From Osmia lignaria lignaria (lineage: Eukaryota; Arthropoda; Insecta; Hymenoptera; Megachilidae): a DNA stretch of 64,000 nucleotides. The stretch lies in assembly GCF_051020975.1 (NCBI RefSeq), contig NC_135040.1, positions 6,627,501 to 6,691,500 on the forward strand. The letters are read 5' to 3'. The notes under the pieces are model-generated. The model did not search any database, was not told the origin of the DNA, and saw only the letters and a list, made by a program, of their open reading frames with translations. This document shows positions 24,111 to 36,500 of this stretch, piece by piece (the first letter of the stretch is position 1; the number at the start of each line of letters is the position of its first letter). Both the position numbers and the translations under genes were made by a program.

Positions 24111-27100
24111 TAACAAGCCTTTATATTAGTTGACACATATCGCATTACCATTGGGGGGGTGGGGACATTGACTTGTACTCACCCGGAAAAGAGGATGATA
24201 TTCTCATGGGATATGTATAGAAATTCAGCTAATGTTGATGGAAAAAGTTGCGGCTTTCATTAGCTTCGTTACTGCACTTTTGAGTTCCGTCAGGATCCAT
24301 TCCAGTTAATGATTTTGATATCGCAGTTTTAATGAAAATTCAAGCATTCTCGAGAAGATCGAGGAAAAAAGAAACAACTGGGTCATGTTGGAAATCTACC
24401 CTCTAATGGTACAACATACTGAATAATCAATTCCATGGCAGTGGTCTTAAAAAGGAAAGGATATAGAATTGGAAATTTCATTTGCATGCTCATGAGAACT
24501 GACCGAACAATAGCCGAGTAACTTTTTAGGGGTATATAGACGATGTTTTGGTTTTTCATTTGAAAATATGTACATACACGAATGCGAACAAAAGCTTGAC
24601 TTCCTGCTACCGTTGTTTTACGATGCCACTTCCACTTTCGACGATCGTAAAAAGTTCCACGAATGATTTTGACGTTTGTTTTAGAGCGTAGATAAAACGG
24701 CGACGGTTCCCTCTTTCCTGTTGCGCAGCCCGTGAAATTTTCTCGCGATTTTTCGCCCTCTGAGAAATGGGTTTTCGTGACAAGGTCGTCATCACGCTTC
24801 ACTGAACTTAGAAAACGATCGATCGATTCCCAGACCTTCTTACTTCTTGCAGAAAGCTTAATCGTATCCTATCTCATACATATTTAACGAGGTTCGTTTT
24901 CCGGTATTTTGTTCGAATTTTACGGCCGAAAATGGTAATAAAATAAAAGAATCTCTTCATCGAATTCTATGCTGCGAGAAATATTGAAAAGCAGAAGCTG
25001 TATTTTTAAGTTAAAACCAAGTAAATTGAAAGTAACGTTTTGTTCCTTTTAACAACGAAACGGCTCTCGTACAAAGTTAAGTACTGGTCCTTTGTTCTCA
25101 CCATTTTTCGCTTGCCTTTCTTTCGTCACCACAATTTATAGCACGTTCACTCGTCTTAGGGTAAGGTGTCTTCTCCTTCGCGCAAAACGAATTCTGCCAC
25201 ACGCCTCTTGCACGCGAAATAAATTCAACGAAATAGCTTCTGCTGTCTGAAGGTGTCCTGATTTAACACCGGGGTCCGAGGAAGACTCTTGGAAAATTCT
25301 TCCTTCATTGTAATTAGTTGACACGCGAATGGAACACGTGGAAAAATGCTCGTAAATGTTGCTCGTTCCGGAATATCATTAGCGATTTCACCGGATATAT
25401 AAGCGTCATAATCTGAATGAAATCGTTGCGATTCTTCTATAAAATTTTTCATGTTCAATAAAAACGTCGCGGTTATGTTGCAATTTGCTGTGAAACGGGA
25501 GAAAACGTAATGACCGGTTGTGATATAGGAACAACAGGAAGTTCGATATTGTAAAACACGCGAAAATTAGACACTTTGATACATGAGAAAAAAAAAAGAA
25601 TAAAAACAAATTATACGCGAACGAAAGGTTGAGAAATTTTTCAATAAATTTAAGATTCACTCCGTTTGCCCAGCGACTATGAAGGATACGCGTCGCGACG
25701 CATCGTTTATGCGGGATAAATAAATATAATCCCTTCGTGTTTGCGGGATGAATGCGATATTTATAAATCGAGTTATTTCTCACCGTTTCATCTCTAATGT
25801 TAGCGTTTGCCTTTCAAGTGTTACCATGGAGATATTCAACGAATAATGAAACCACTCATTCTGATTCTATGACTCCATCAAGAGGCAATTGAATTTTTGA
25901 TCAAATCCCATCAATTCCACGATTTATCATATTTTTTTCTCTCTTTCTTGATCCTTTGATAGGTGGCAAAGGAGAACAGAGAAGGGAGGTGAAATTGCGA
26001 ACACGTAAGGATTTTTTTACCAATGTCGCCACGATTGCTGTCTTAAAGTCCGACAGAGATATTGATTATCTACCATTTGTCGATGTCAATAACTTTCTCA
26101 CTAAGAAAAAGGCATTTCCTCTAAGGTTCGATTCATCTTGATAAGAATTCAATACTTCCGTCATCACGTACACGCGTTGCGTCTTCTCCCTAATTAAGAA
26201 TAATAATTAATTTTCAAATTTTAAATGAATGTCAATCACTGACAGCCCTTGCAGTATGCGATAAATATTTCATGAATGGTCGAATATTTGTCCACCAAAA
26301 GTCAGTAACGAAACCACTCCATTTCGATTCTATCAATATCAGAGAAATTGAAAATATATTTTCGATTTGTTAACACCCCGAAGGATTTACGATCGGATTT
26401 GAATACTTCTAGATTTATGATACCCCGAAATCTCCGTCAGAATCAAATAACTCGCGAATTTCACGTGAAACAACAACGATCATAGTGTGTCCTAGATAGC
26501 AGCATTGAAATTGCATAACTTTGAAATATGAGCGTGACAGAATCCTCGGCGGATACGAAACTCTACGAATAAGCCGTAAGAATTACAAAGTTGTCTTATT
26601 ACGTACAGTTCGCTTCTATAAGTTAACTTATTGTCACGGCCTTTTAATTCCACTTGGAAAGCCTGTTAAAGAACTTTCTTCGTAATTGTTTCAAGCCTCT
26701 TTCCGAGCCGCGCACACCTTATTTCTCACGGTTGACGTAACTGGAATTTCTTGGGGGTATTTTTGAAATGGATGAAATTTATATCGACTCGGTATTATTT
26801 TGAAACAGGCCAACAATGTTTCAGTTTGTTTAGAGTTCAGAGACATGAAACTTCTAAAGAAAGGCCTTGAGCTTACGCTTGGGAATTTCTCATCGTTGCA
26901 GAAATTAATTTTCAAATTTAAGCTTCTCAAATGGATTCGAAAATTAAAATTACAATGGAAAATTAAAATCTTCACGATTCGAAATATATTTTCCACTTTT
27001 AAATTCGTTATTCGCGTCGATTGTCTCCGCGAATATGGATCAAGATGGAATCGTTGAACACAAGGAGAAGAAAGGCACGAGGATCGTTAATAATTCATTC

Positions 27101-28425
27101 TTTTCGGTGAAATATGATGTTACACGGGGCATAAATTTTCATGCCTTGCCTAAGTGTGTTTCTACATAAAATGTATATGAAGCAAAATGGAGGGGTATTT
27201 TCGTACTAAATCTTATTTCTGGACGTGAGCCTCTTTTTCTTAGTCTTGGTTAAGAGGAACTGGAGTATCACTGAAAAATGGAAGAACGAAACGGTGATTA
27301 AAAAGAAAGAGCTCTTAATTGGTACGAAAGAGGGGAATAATTTTCTGTTTCGACAAATGGTTTCTTGTGCGATACCTATCGAGCAAAATGATCTTCCCTT
27401 GGAAAAATAGCGTTGCATTGGGAAGCAGGAAGCGTGGAAGATTTTAAATTTCCTTTTAATCAAGCGAAATCTCCGTTGCATCCAAGCGTACCTCTGCTAT
27501 CCTCTAATTTCCATGTCCACGATGAGTGGAGTACATAAGACCGCCCCCTTAGGCGTTTATAGGTCGAATGGAAATTTTCATTCCGTCAACTTTATCCTTT
27601 CGGATCTAACTTTGATAAAGTTTTAGGATTCCGTAAGCCGTGGAAAGCATTCTATTTACTTCGTAATTCCGTGGTTGATCGTTAACGATCGTCAAACCTT
27701 TTGACCAGCAGCGAGCAGTTTCGCAAATAGGGTGGGTTTTACGGAAATCCCATCGACGACCCTTCGTCTTCGATCTTTTTTTCCCTTGCATCATTGTAAA
27801 TCAGTTCCAGACGACATTTTTAGCTACGCGTTTCCTCGCAGGATTTCGAAGAAAAAAGTATATACAGCGTTTACAAATATTGGAAAAAAGAAGAGAAATA
27901 TTTTCAGGAATAACCGAGGGATTAAAATTTGTTGGTAATTCCAGGAATATTCAAAGGATTACACACGAGTGGTATAATTAGCGAAAATTTTGTACTTTCA
28001 TATTTCGGATTAATATTCCTCTTTAAATTTATAAAATAACATGGATTCTATTTTTATTTGAAAATTGTTACGTTATAAAAATGACCAAATATACTGGTCT
28101 CAATAATCTGTTGTTCGAATCTAAGATTACAAAACGATGGTGCACGCGATACCGTATGATTTGACATTTAGCACCGACGATCGAGCAGACGATATCGCGT
28201 GAACCAATATCGAATAACAGAGTAATGAAAATGATATTACCTGTGCAATTGAAATTCAGCCTCTTTTTAGCCCTCGATTGTCTAAATTTGGTACGTTTGG
28301 CAAGAGTCATATTTTTTATACACGTACGATAGATAAACGATTCATATTGTAGTTATATAATACACAATTAAAAATGTAATTATAAAATGTAAGAAGAAAA
28401 TTGAAACAGTCGGATAGAAAAGAAT
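24111..28425. other. Intergenic region between tetraspan gene and GALK2
   Basis: AT-rich DNA of 4.3 kb between the 5' end of the tetraspan gene and the 3' end of GALK2 (both minus strand). ORFs of 125-139 codons on the minus strand at 24383-24802 and 25406-25783 show biased, non-domain sequence and are not supported. No RNA gene was recognised. A TTTATT at 28053-28058 gives AATAAA on the minus strand, about 370 nt past the GALK2 stop, and may be its poly(A) signal. Confidence 0.55.
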
Positions 28426-31400
28426 CTAGGTCGTATAAATTACAGCACCTTGGTTCGGTTCGGTTGGAAATACCAGATCGTTCAGCTCGAATCCACGTTT
28501 TATTCCGCATTGAACGAACTCCGTTTTTAGTTTATCCAGAAATTGCGAAACCTTGTCTTTCGTTATGATCGCCACAATGCAGCCGCCCCACCTGTGCCGA
28601 AATAAAATTATTTAACCGCGCGGTTTCACATCCTCGATACGTTTCCTCTTTTTTTTTATCATGATTTTATCCGTGACAGTTTGAAATGAATCGCGAATGA
28701 AATAAATCGCGAAGCACGATTGAAAATTGCCAATATTTTCGTTTCGGTGCAATCGACAACGATTTTCTATGTTTTCAAATGATTTTTTTCGAGTGAAGTT
28801 GTAACTCGTCTGGTTCCGTGTCATCGTGTTGCAAAGGTATAATTTCTTTCACGTGGCACACAGAAACACACCCACGGATCGATTTGATTTCGTCCAGGTA
28901 TTTTGATATGGAAACGTCGTAAAACAGTGGACCATTTTCGATATCGTATTTTACTTAGAGTTGTAAATTATGAAAATTCATGGGCGACCCTCCGACTTTT
29001 TCAGACATTGATTATTAACTTCGATTTATCTCTATTCCAACAATTATTTAAATAATTTAGTAGCTAAGAGTTATCCCTACACCTAAAATGCATTTTCCGA
29101 GTGCAAACACCATTTCTAGAGATATAAAATGTCGAAGTTAGGAATGAAATACACAGGCAACAGTTTTCAATTAAACAGAGTTCGAAACTGCATCATGCAT
29201 TCGTCAATAGACGTGGATCTAAAAGTGAACAGATACTATCGGATTCTGGGTGATCAAAGAGACTGTACAAAATAATTAATCTCGGGTACACTGCCATTCC
29301 CGGAATGATTACGAATCAGTCTCTATACATACCAGATTATAAGTTAGAACATTTCAAACATTCCAAACCCCTTGTTTCCCCTGTCTATACGTTCCTCAAT
29401 GTGAACAATTTTAACAATAATTTCTCCTCTTTAACCCATTCGCGATGGTCGAACGAAAATTTTAAATGTTTGCTATTTTAAAGTGCAATCACTTTGCATT
29501 GGATAATTATAGTAGCGAAAGGGTTAAATAGAGTATACAATCTCGAGACTCCTTCCAGATCCTGTTCTCTTTGATCATCCCAGATTCAGCTATTTATATT
29601 CAAATTAATTTGAGACTATTCTACGAGGAACACAGTTATTCATAGTCTTACTTACCCAGCTCCCGTGAGTCTTGCACCAAGTGCACCGTAACTCATGGCT
29701 TTTTCGACCAGTGCATCGACACTCGGATGGCTGCACTCGTAGAGTTTTTGTAGACTCTCGTGGCTCTTGCACATCAGACTGCCTAAACGTTGAAGCTTCT
29801 CCTCTTCCATCATGCTGCTGTCCGCGCTGACACGTTGGAATTCTCTCACCCTGGCAGCTTCTGAAGTATGTAACAATCATTTTTCCTTATCTCGCCCGTT
29901 TCAATCGATCTTATCAATATCGTTACCCTGGTACACGTGCAATGCCCGTTGTTTCAGCTTGAACGTCTGCGAATCTTTGAAGCCTCCTAATAACTTCCTC
30001 AGCTTATCGTTCGTCGTGTCGAGATTTTTGCTGACCTAGAAAAGCAATAGTGTCGATCTGTCTACAAAGGGTTACAGGTAACGTTATTGCACAGGAAATT
30101 GTATCGCTTTTGTGCGAATCGAAACGGCGGTTAGAAAGTACGAAAGAATGATTTCCGGTGATTCGATGAATCTAAACGGGCGAATAATGTGTTTACTATA
30201 GAAAATCAATAGAGCCAGCGACAGAACAACGGAATCAATGTTGCGTGAAATCGTACGCGTACAGATCGACCAATTTTTCTCCTCGATTACATACTTCGTC
30301 CATGGTATATGGTTCCTCGTGAAGGTCTGTGGTTACTACAGAGACCATTTCTTCTAAGTTCATACCAAGCTGTTCTTGAACGTCGATTAATCTCCTTACT
30401 CGTTCCAAAGGTATGCTCCTCTTCTTTGCTATCATCTGCAAATAAACTCCTTAAATAAGTACACTTCGTTCCTGAACGCTTTGAGCGATACAGAAGCTAA
30501 TGAGATAGCAATTATTAAAATGAATGATAACTGAAGACTCTCGAGTACTCGGAGTAACGTTACATCAATCTAACAGTCCACCAGTTGTCATCGATTTATA
30601 AAGGAAGCACGCTCAGATTCGTTAGATAGACTATTCCTGACACAGGGGAGAATCTTGGAGGCGCATCGATCAAAGTCAGCCGTACAACATCCGTGAAACA
30701 TAATCGAAACGCAATCCCATTAGCTCCTTTGAATCGTTACGTTCGAACGATTCTTCGAGTGTTCATTGTACGAACGCTTGGACCGTGACTAGAATTATCT
30801 TTCGAACGAACGGTGAAGGGGTTAAAATTCGTAGTGTCGAAAGAAACGATATATTACCAGTGCGGCGAGGTGACATTCCACGACCCTTAAATTAAAATCA
30901 CCCGTAGAAGCTTTGTTGTGACATGCCTGGCTATGGGCTATTACGAACACTGCGGTTTCCGGTAAGGTAACGTCGGTACCACGCACGGGGTCGAATTCGA
31001 TTAGCATTGCAGAACCTTCGCCGGTATTAATAATGCATTAAAAAATTTTTTTTTTAAACACATCACCGACGGAGCAGAAATAATAATACCTGGTTTTCCA
31101 AGAAACGCGATTGCCTGATCCATACCGCCACCCATGGTGCCCACGTATCTCTCTGCTCTCGCGCTGATGGTAGCCAATTCACGTTTCGACAATGGTTGCT
31201 GCAACAACGAAAACGACCATCAACTTTCTGTTTTGCCATCGAGATAGCTCCATTGTCAGCACGTTTACGTTTGTCTTCGACCACTCTCCACCCGCGAAAG
31301 TGAAAGTAAACACACTTTCCCGTTCGCGAACTACCCCTAAGTGTGGATCTCTGATAATTGCGAACACGCTTCAACTACAAAATTTTTCGTAGCGAAGCAA

Positions 31401-34346
31401 ATTACCATGGTCCGACTCTATTAAACTGTTAATTAAATTTCTTTTTCAATGGCCGGCTCGAACTACGCGAAGAAACTAAAGTTTACTTTCAAGAATTCTC
31501 GTCGTCTCGCTACGCGTTGAAACGACCAAGCTTTCTTTTTCCCCGAGAAACAAGTTCTCCCTTTGGTAAGAACCTTTCAAAGGTTCGTGAGATCGATACA
31601 ATCAAACACGAGTGGACGAAGCCGAAAGAATTTCAGCTCGAGGGAATTCTTTTTATCCACTTTCGAAACGAAATTATTAAGTCCGTCCCATACAAGTTTC
31701 GCTGTTAGTTTAATTTCTGCTAATAACAATTCCCTACTAATGACAATTTTATCTTTTAGTAAAGTTGCAGAAGCGCAGGTTTAGTTGAAAAGGTAATACC
31801 AGGAAATGGTCGAAAAGAAAATGAAATTCGCGAGTGACAGGGAAATAATGGCTGCGAGATGGCGGTGGTAAAAATAAGGAAACATTGTAGAGTAAGGGAT
31901 GTTTGGCGAACAAACGGCAAGACACGGTTTAGAAGAGAAAGAGAGAAACGGAAAACTCCTTACTCGGCAGGTGGAAATTTGTAAGGCCACGTGATTAACA
32001 GGCTGCACCGGGTATTAGTGTCACGTTCCTAGCACACCCGTTTCGTTATGATTAAATCACGTAGACACGCACGCTGGGATGATATTGCAGTGTGTACGGG
32101 ATGCAGCTGTTTCATTCCGGGCAGAAATAATCTTGCGCGAATGATAAGTAAAAATCTCGTCTCTATCTTTTCGCGGTCGTCGACGGTTTCGTCTCTTCTT
32201 TTCCTCTCGGGGCTTCAAAGATCGATGAGAGAAGTTCCCTGGACCTCTAATGTCTCTTTCAACGAGCCGTTTGTCCTCCTCCTTTTCACGAAGATTATGC
32301 GGCGAGTGTCTGAATGGAATGTTCCAGGAATTTCTGATACCTTCCTGTCCATTACCCACGACTTCCGCTGGGACGAGACCCATAAAACGTACTTACGATC
32401 GCTTTACATACAGTCCACGCGATACCAGATCGATTCCCTTAACGCGCAACCCCCTGCTTTCCTACCCCTCTATCGTACAGGAATGATATTCCGAGGGAAA
32501 CCGCAATACGCGGCCCGATATTGCGAATTTCGCTACCCGGATAAATTACAGACGTCATCGCCACGACAGGACTTTCCAGTCAACGAATTCTATCATTACC
32601 CCGGCTGATAATGAGCAGATGCGATCAGTTGGCTCGTAATCGAACCGCGTTTCGCGTATCGGAACGATTGAATAATAAAGCACTCACCTTATTCAGATGC
32701 ATGGTCAAAAGAAGAGCGGCAGAAACGAGGGCGCTCGAGCTTGAAAGGCCTGAATTAGGAGGAATGTTTCCCCAAACTGCAGCCACGAATCCCATCGGTT
32801 TGCATTCCTTCGGGATCACTTCCAGAGCTCCTTTCACTCCGCACAGGAAATATTTGTACCACATTGGAACAAAGCCCATTGGTTCCTTCACGGTAAAACT
32901 GCGAAAGAGTTGTCAAGTTTCCTTCTCTTTTCACGGAAAAGTGGCAAAGGACTTTTAAGTTATATTTTATACTGTTGCATTTCGAGCACCTTGTTCATTC
33001 CTAGTTTTATATTTACTTCAGTAGAGATTTCACATGTACTTTTTCATCGCGAAGATTAAGTTTCTTCGTAACAAGGCTGGCAAATCTGTCCGATTTTCGC
33101 AATACCTGTTACGTTTTTCAAAGAAGTAGCAAGGAACGTACAACGTGGAAAAATAACGAGTTTCCACGTATTATCCCATTTTTCATTTGCATTACAATGG
33201 ATTTTGTTTTTCCCTTTCGACGGAAAGACCGAGGTTATTATATGCAAAAATTACTTCTTCTCGGTACGGTACGTCCACGAAGGAAAAAAGAAGATTAATC
33301 ATAGGGATTGCAACAAGTCTGCGGGCTCGTTTAAATTCAAATTTCACGTCGTTAAGCTGAAAATATCTTGGCGAATTCTTTCGAATAGAGGGTTTATCAA
33401 TAGACGTCCGCTAAACACCTGGAGACTGATGAAATTACATCGGCTAGCTTTATCGTACCACCTTTCATTTTATCGCGACCTTTTTAATCCGACACGAACG
33501 CGTTTGCTTATATTCCAACGAATTAGCTTCACGCCAGGAGCCGAATGCCATTTATTTTCTCTCCGCGAAGAAATGCACCGAAAAAAATTTCTTACCACGC
33601 AATTGCATTCCAACGTTGTGTATGGAATTTTTGCAATTATCTTCTGCTTCTACTCCTTTCTAAATTTTACGATATTTTTTAAAATATTGTCTTCTAATGT
33701 AGAAGTATCTCTTTTTTAAAGCGAGAGCGTGAAAGCAGAGCGTGGTAAATTTGCAACCCTATCCTAGATCCTGTTACCGGAAGTATAGCGTAGCGCGACA
33801 CTAATTTCTTACACCCTCGAAAGCTTGGAGCGTATTAAGTTTGTCCTTGGTAATTGAAGCTCACCGAGTTTCGGTTGAAGATACGAAGTAACATTTGTGA
33901 TATTCACTCACTTTAGTTCTTCAAAGTTACAGCCGAAGGGTTTGTATTTGAAATCCATGTTGACGATATGGATTTCGTCCGGATACGGAGCTACGGCGAT
34001 GATTATGTCTTGTTCGATGGCCATCGGGCAAACTGCGTATCCGCAATAATCGACGTGCTCGCCAATTAAATTAACCCTGCGAACAGATTATCAAAACGAC
34101 CGCAATTATTTGCTGAAAAATTAAACTACAGTCAATCAAAATACAGAGAATTTCGATATCAACCTGAAGGTGAAATTAAAATTACCTTCCCGGAACTCTG
34201 ACGATAAACGAAGGCTTGCGACGGTAGTGGTCGCTAAACAAGTCAGTCAAGATGTCCAACTTCTCCAGGGTTTTCTCATCCGGTTGTATAATTGGGACCC
34301 GTTCTTTCGGTTCCAATTCGGACGTCCCATTGGCGTTCTCCAGCAT
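28426..34346 (-). CDS. GALK2: N-acetylgalactosamine kinase (GHMP family)
   Basis: A GHMP-family kinase that phosphorylates GalNAc (and weakly galactose) at C1 with ATP in the cytosol. Nine exons on the minus strand: 34346-34186, 34076-33912, 32898-32688, 31198-31090, 31015-30858, 30435-30295, 30035-29927, 29860-29656 and 28591-28426. All have GT/AG borders, and phases join to 474 residues (human GALK2 is 458). Motifs in order: [14 protein letters not shown], the galactokinase signature (54-67); [11 protein letters not shown] (122-132); the ATP loop [12 protein letters not shown] (155-166); GGGMDQ with the presumed catalytic Asp at 206; [13 protein letters not shown] (late in exon 5); and RLTGAGWGGC near 414-424, formed across the last join. 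WYKYFLCG and HVYQEAARV favour GALK2 over GALK1. All key residues are present. The start ATG is two bases inside its exon, with TAG in frame upstream. The exon 5 acceptor is weak, but the joined protein is well conserved. Confidence 0.95.
29431..29527. mobile_element. 97-bp TTAA-flanked inverted-repeat element
   Basis: TTAA-CCCATTCGC (29431-29443) faces GCGAAAGGG-TTAA (29515-29527). Both sides carry an intact TTAA, and the inner ends are inverted with one mismatch over nine bases. TTAA duplication with CCC-starting ends is the known signature of the piggyBac superfamily. It lies in the last GALK2 intron, 64 bp from no exon border of note, and carries no ORF. Confidence 0.55.
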
Positions 34347-35728
34347 TTCTGCAACGAATTTCTATATAAAAAATTCAATGTTTTTTTTAGAGATGGGTAT
34401 GTTTTCACGAGGCACGTTGTTTTCCTCGAGGCGAGTGCGTTGCTATGCAAAATGTCCGCGAGCACATATGCTGCGGAGAATTTAATTTTCCGACGATCCG
34501 ATTTGCCACGACCGGCAATAGATACCCTAGATGAAAATCGTGAACGAGGTCACCGCCATTAGCGCAATTATGTTGTTGCAGAAGATGGGGAGCTCGGTAC
34601 GTTGCTAAATCAATCATTTAAATCTTTAAATGGTGAAGATTCGTTTTTTCCAACAAAGTTGTAGCAAGTTTATTTCTTTCTAAAATTTCTTACCAGATTT
34701 CATTATTGATTATAAATAAAGAGGCGATTAACAAATATTTTTTTTCAAGTCTGATTATAGTATGACTACAACGAATTCAATGATTCACTGAATACAGAAG
34801 TATTTTTATCGGTGCAGTAAATTGCATAAACGCTTATTTGCGGTTTGCATACTTAATCGAAACGATTTAAACGTTCTCCTATTTCGAATTCTTTTATTTG
34901 TGCAGTTGTAGATAACCAGCTCTGTTTCTTTATCTAGCGTATATTTCTTTTCGCTGTTATTAAAATAAATATACGTAAAATAAAATTGAAATGTCTCAAG
35001 ATAAAGAAAAGAATTATTTTCCTTCGATAAAAGTAAATCAAATTACCGAATTGTTCTGCCCTATGGAAGGTCGTTTTGGCAGTTTCGTAATTGGACCCAG
35101 AGCGGCGCTAAAGGTCGGAAAAATCCCCGAGAATCCAATCGCGAGTGATCGAACTCGTCTCGTTTGAATATCGATAGTTGCACGACAAGTTGGAAGTCGA
35201 ACGATAAATTTAAAGCTTGAGATCGGGAGAACTCGGCTCGCTTCGTATATTTCCGTTTAGCGCGATAACAGTGGATACAGCGAATCAAATAAATATATTC
35301 TTTTAATATCTAATCGTTAATTTAAGTCATTACCATACTAATTTCACTTAGTTTTGAATAATAAGTTTGTAGGATTTAGTTTTCGTTTCTGACTACGGAA
35401 GGCACCACCATGCAGTGTGCTGTTTGAAAAAAGCGGAGTCGTAGGAAACGAGGAATAATCTTACACATATAAAGCTTTCGTTCATAGAACGAGTTAGTTA
35501 ATGTTTGAAATATATTCTTGAGTAATCTACTAATGACTGGATTTCAAATATACGCGTACGTGGAACGTCAACACATAGAAACAGGTGTGCGCGTGTGGGT
35601 GAACGCGATGGTACCGGCCGTTGCCGCGTCAGCTTTTCGTAGACGCGATACAACGCTACAACGTGTCCCTATGATAGGAATATAGAATAAAACTAGAAAG
35701 CTGAATTGAAGTAACACGGTAAACATAC

Positions 35729-35820
35729 CTCTCGCTACTGCCACTGTTATTGCTTCTCACAAAGGCGACACTTCACCTTATCGTAGCCGATTAATCTTAT
35801 CAGCACGTGATGTTGCGTTG
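35729..35820 (-). other. Candidate 5' non-coding exon of GALK2
   Basis: On the minus strand a strong donor (GAGAG then GTATGT, cut at 35729/35728) lies upstream of the acceptor TTGCAG at 34354-34349 that opens the start-codon exon. Joining them removes 1379 bp. The stretch read upstream of the donor has no ATG. The outer border is arbitrary because no transcription start can be seen. Confidence 0.4.
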
Positions 35821-35903
35821 ACGCACCTTCCGAGGTCGTAGAATTAAATGACTTATCGATCATGAACTACTGTTTGTATACAGTGCAGTTGAGTACAGTG
35901 TCT

Positions 35904-35933
35904 CGCCACGAGTGACGCTACTGACACGTGGCG
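35904..35933. promoter_or_regulatory. Inverted CGCCACG / CGTGGCG pair upstream of GALK2
   Basis: A perfect 7-bp inverted repeat (35904-35910 and 35927-35933) with an E-box-like CACGTG inside its right side, about 180 bp upstream of the candidate 5' exon donor. It is a plausible promoter element by position only. Confidence 0.25.
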
Positions 35934-36500
35934 CTTTTAGAATTCTTTGGCGGGCAATTTGAACCGCTTCTCGTCTTTCATATGAAATAACAATTAATAA
36001 TGTATAATATCGCTTTGCATGTTACTAAAAGTACAATTACAATAAAGGATAATATATTTCAATGAAATAGAACTGAAATTATCTTTCTGTTTGCTAAAGT
36101 CACGTTAAAATGGAGATACTATAAATTCCTACAGTACCAACAGTTGAACACAGTTTTCGAACTGCAAAAGTGATCGTCAGACGAAATGCTAGGTAGCTGT
36201 TTTAACGACAGTCGCTACAACGTTGGTTATCGAAATTCGATAACTTATCGTCGTAAAATATAAAGAAATGATGTGTATTCAGAAAATTCAACAAACTTCT
36301 CAAAGATGTCACTTCAGAAATTTTCCAAATTTCTATATCATTGACCATGGATCAATTTCAAATTTGAACATATGTATATAGAGTATAAAATATTCCAATT
36401 ATAATACAAGGGTTAGGAAAAACGAAATTTTTCCTTTCCTTTCTTTTACCTCCCTTCCATAACACAGGAACAATAATAAATCTCTTTAAACTAAAGAAGA

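Larger units (their letters stand above)
34347..36500. other. GALK2 5' region and adjoining AT-rich DNA
   Basis: This holds the probable GALK2 5' intron, the candidate non-coding exon and the promoter zone up to about 36 kb, then AT-rich DNA. A 130-codon plus-strand ORF at 34170-34562 overlaps GALK2 coding exon 1 in antisense and is a shadow. Nothing else is supported. Confidence 0.5.

Noticed and set aside
24383..24802. 139-codon minus-strand ORF upstream of the tetraspan gene
   Set aside because: No domain, no good splice borders, and no in-frame continuation. It might be part of a 5' exon, but nothing shows it.
28426..34346. Mevalonate kinase or GALK1 as identity of the GHMP kinase
   Set aside because: GEHVDYCGY is a galactokinase-type motif, and [17 protein letters not shown] and HVYQEAARV follow GALK2 in order and spacing.
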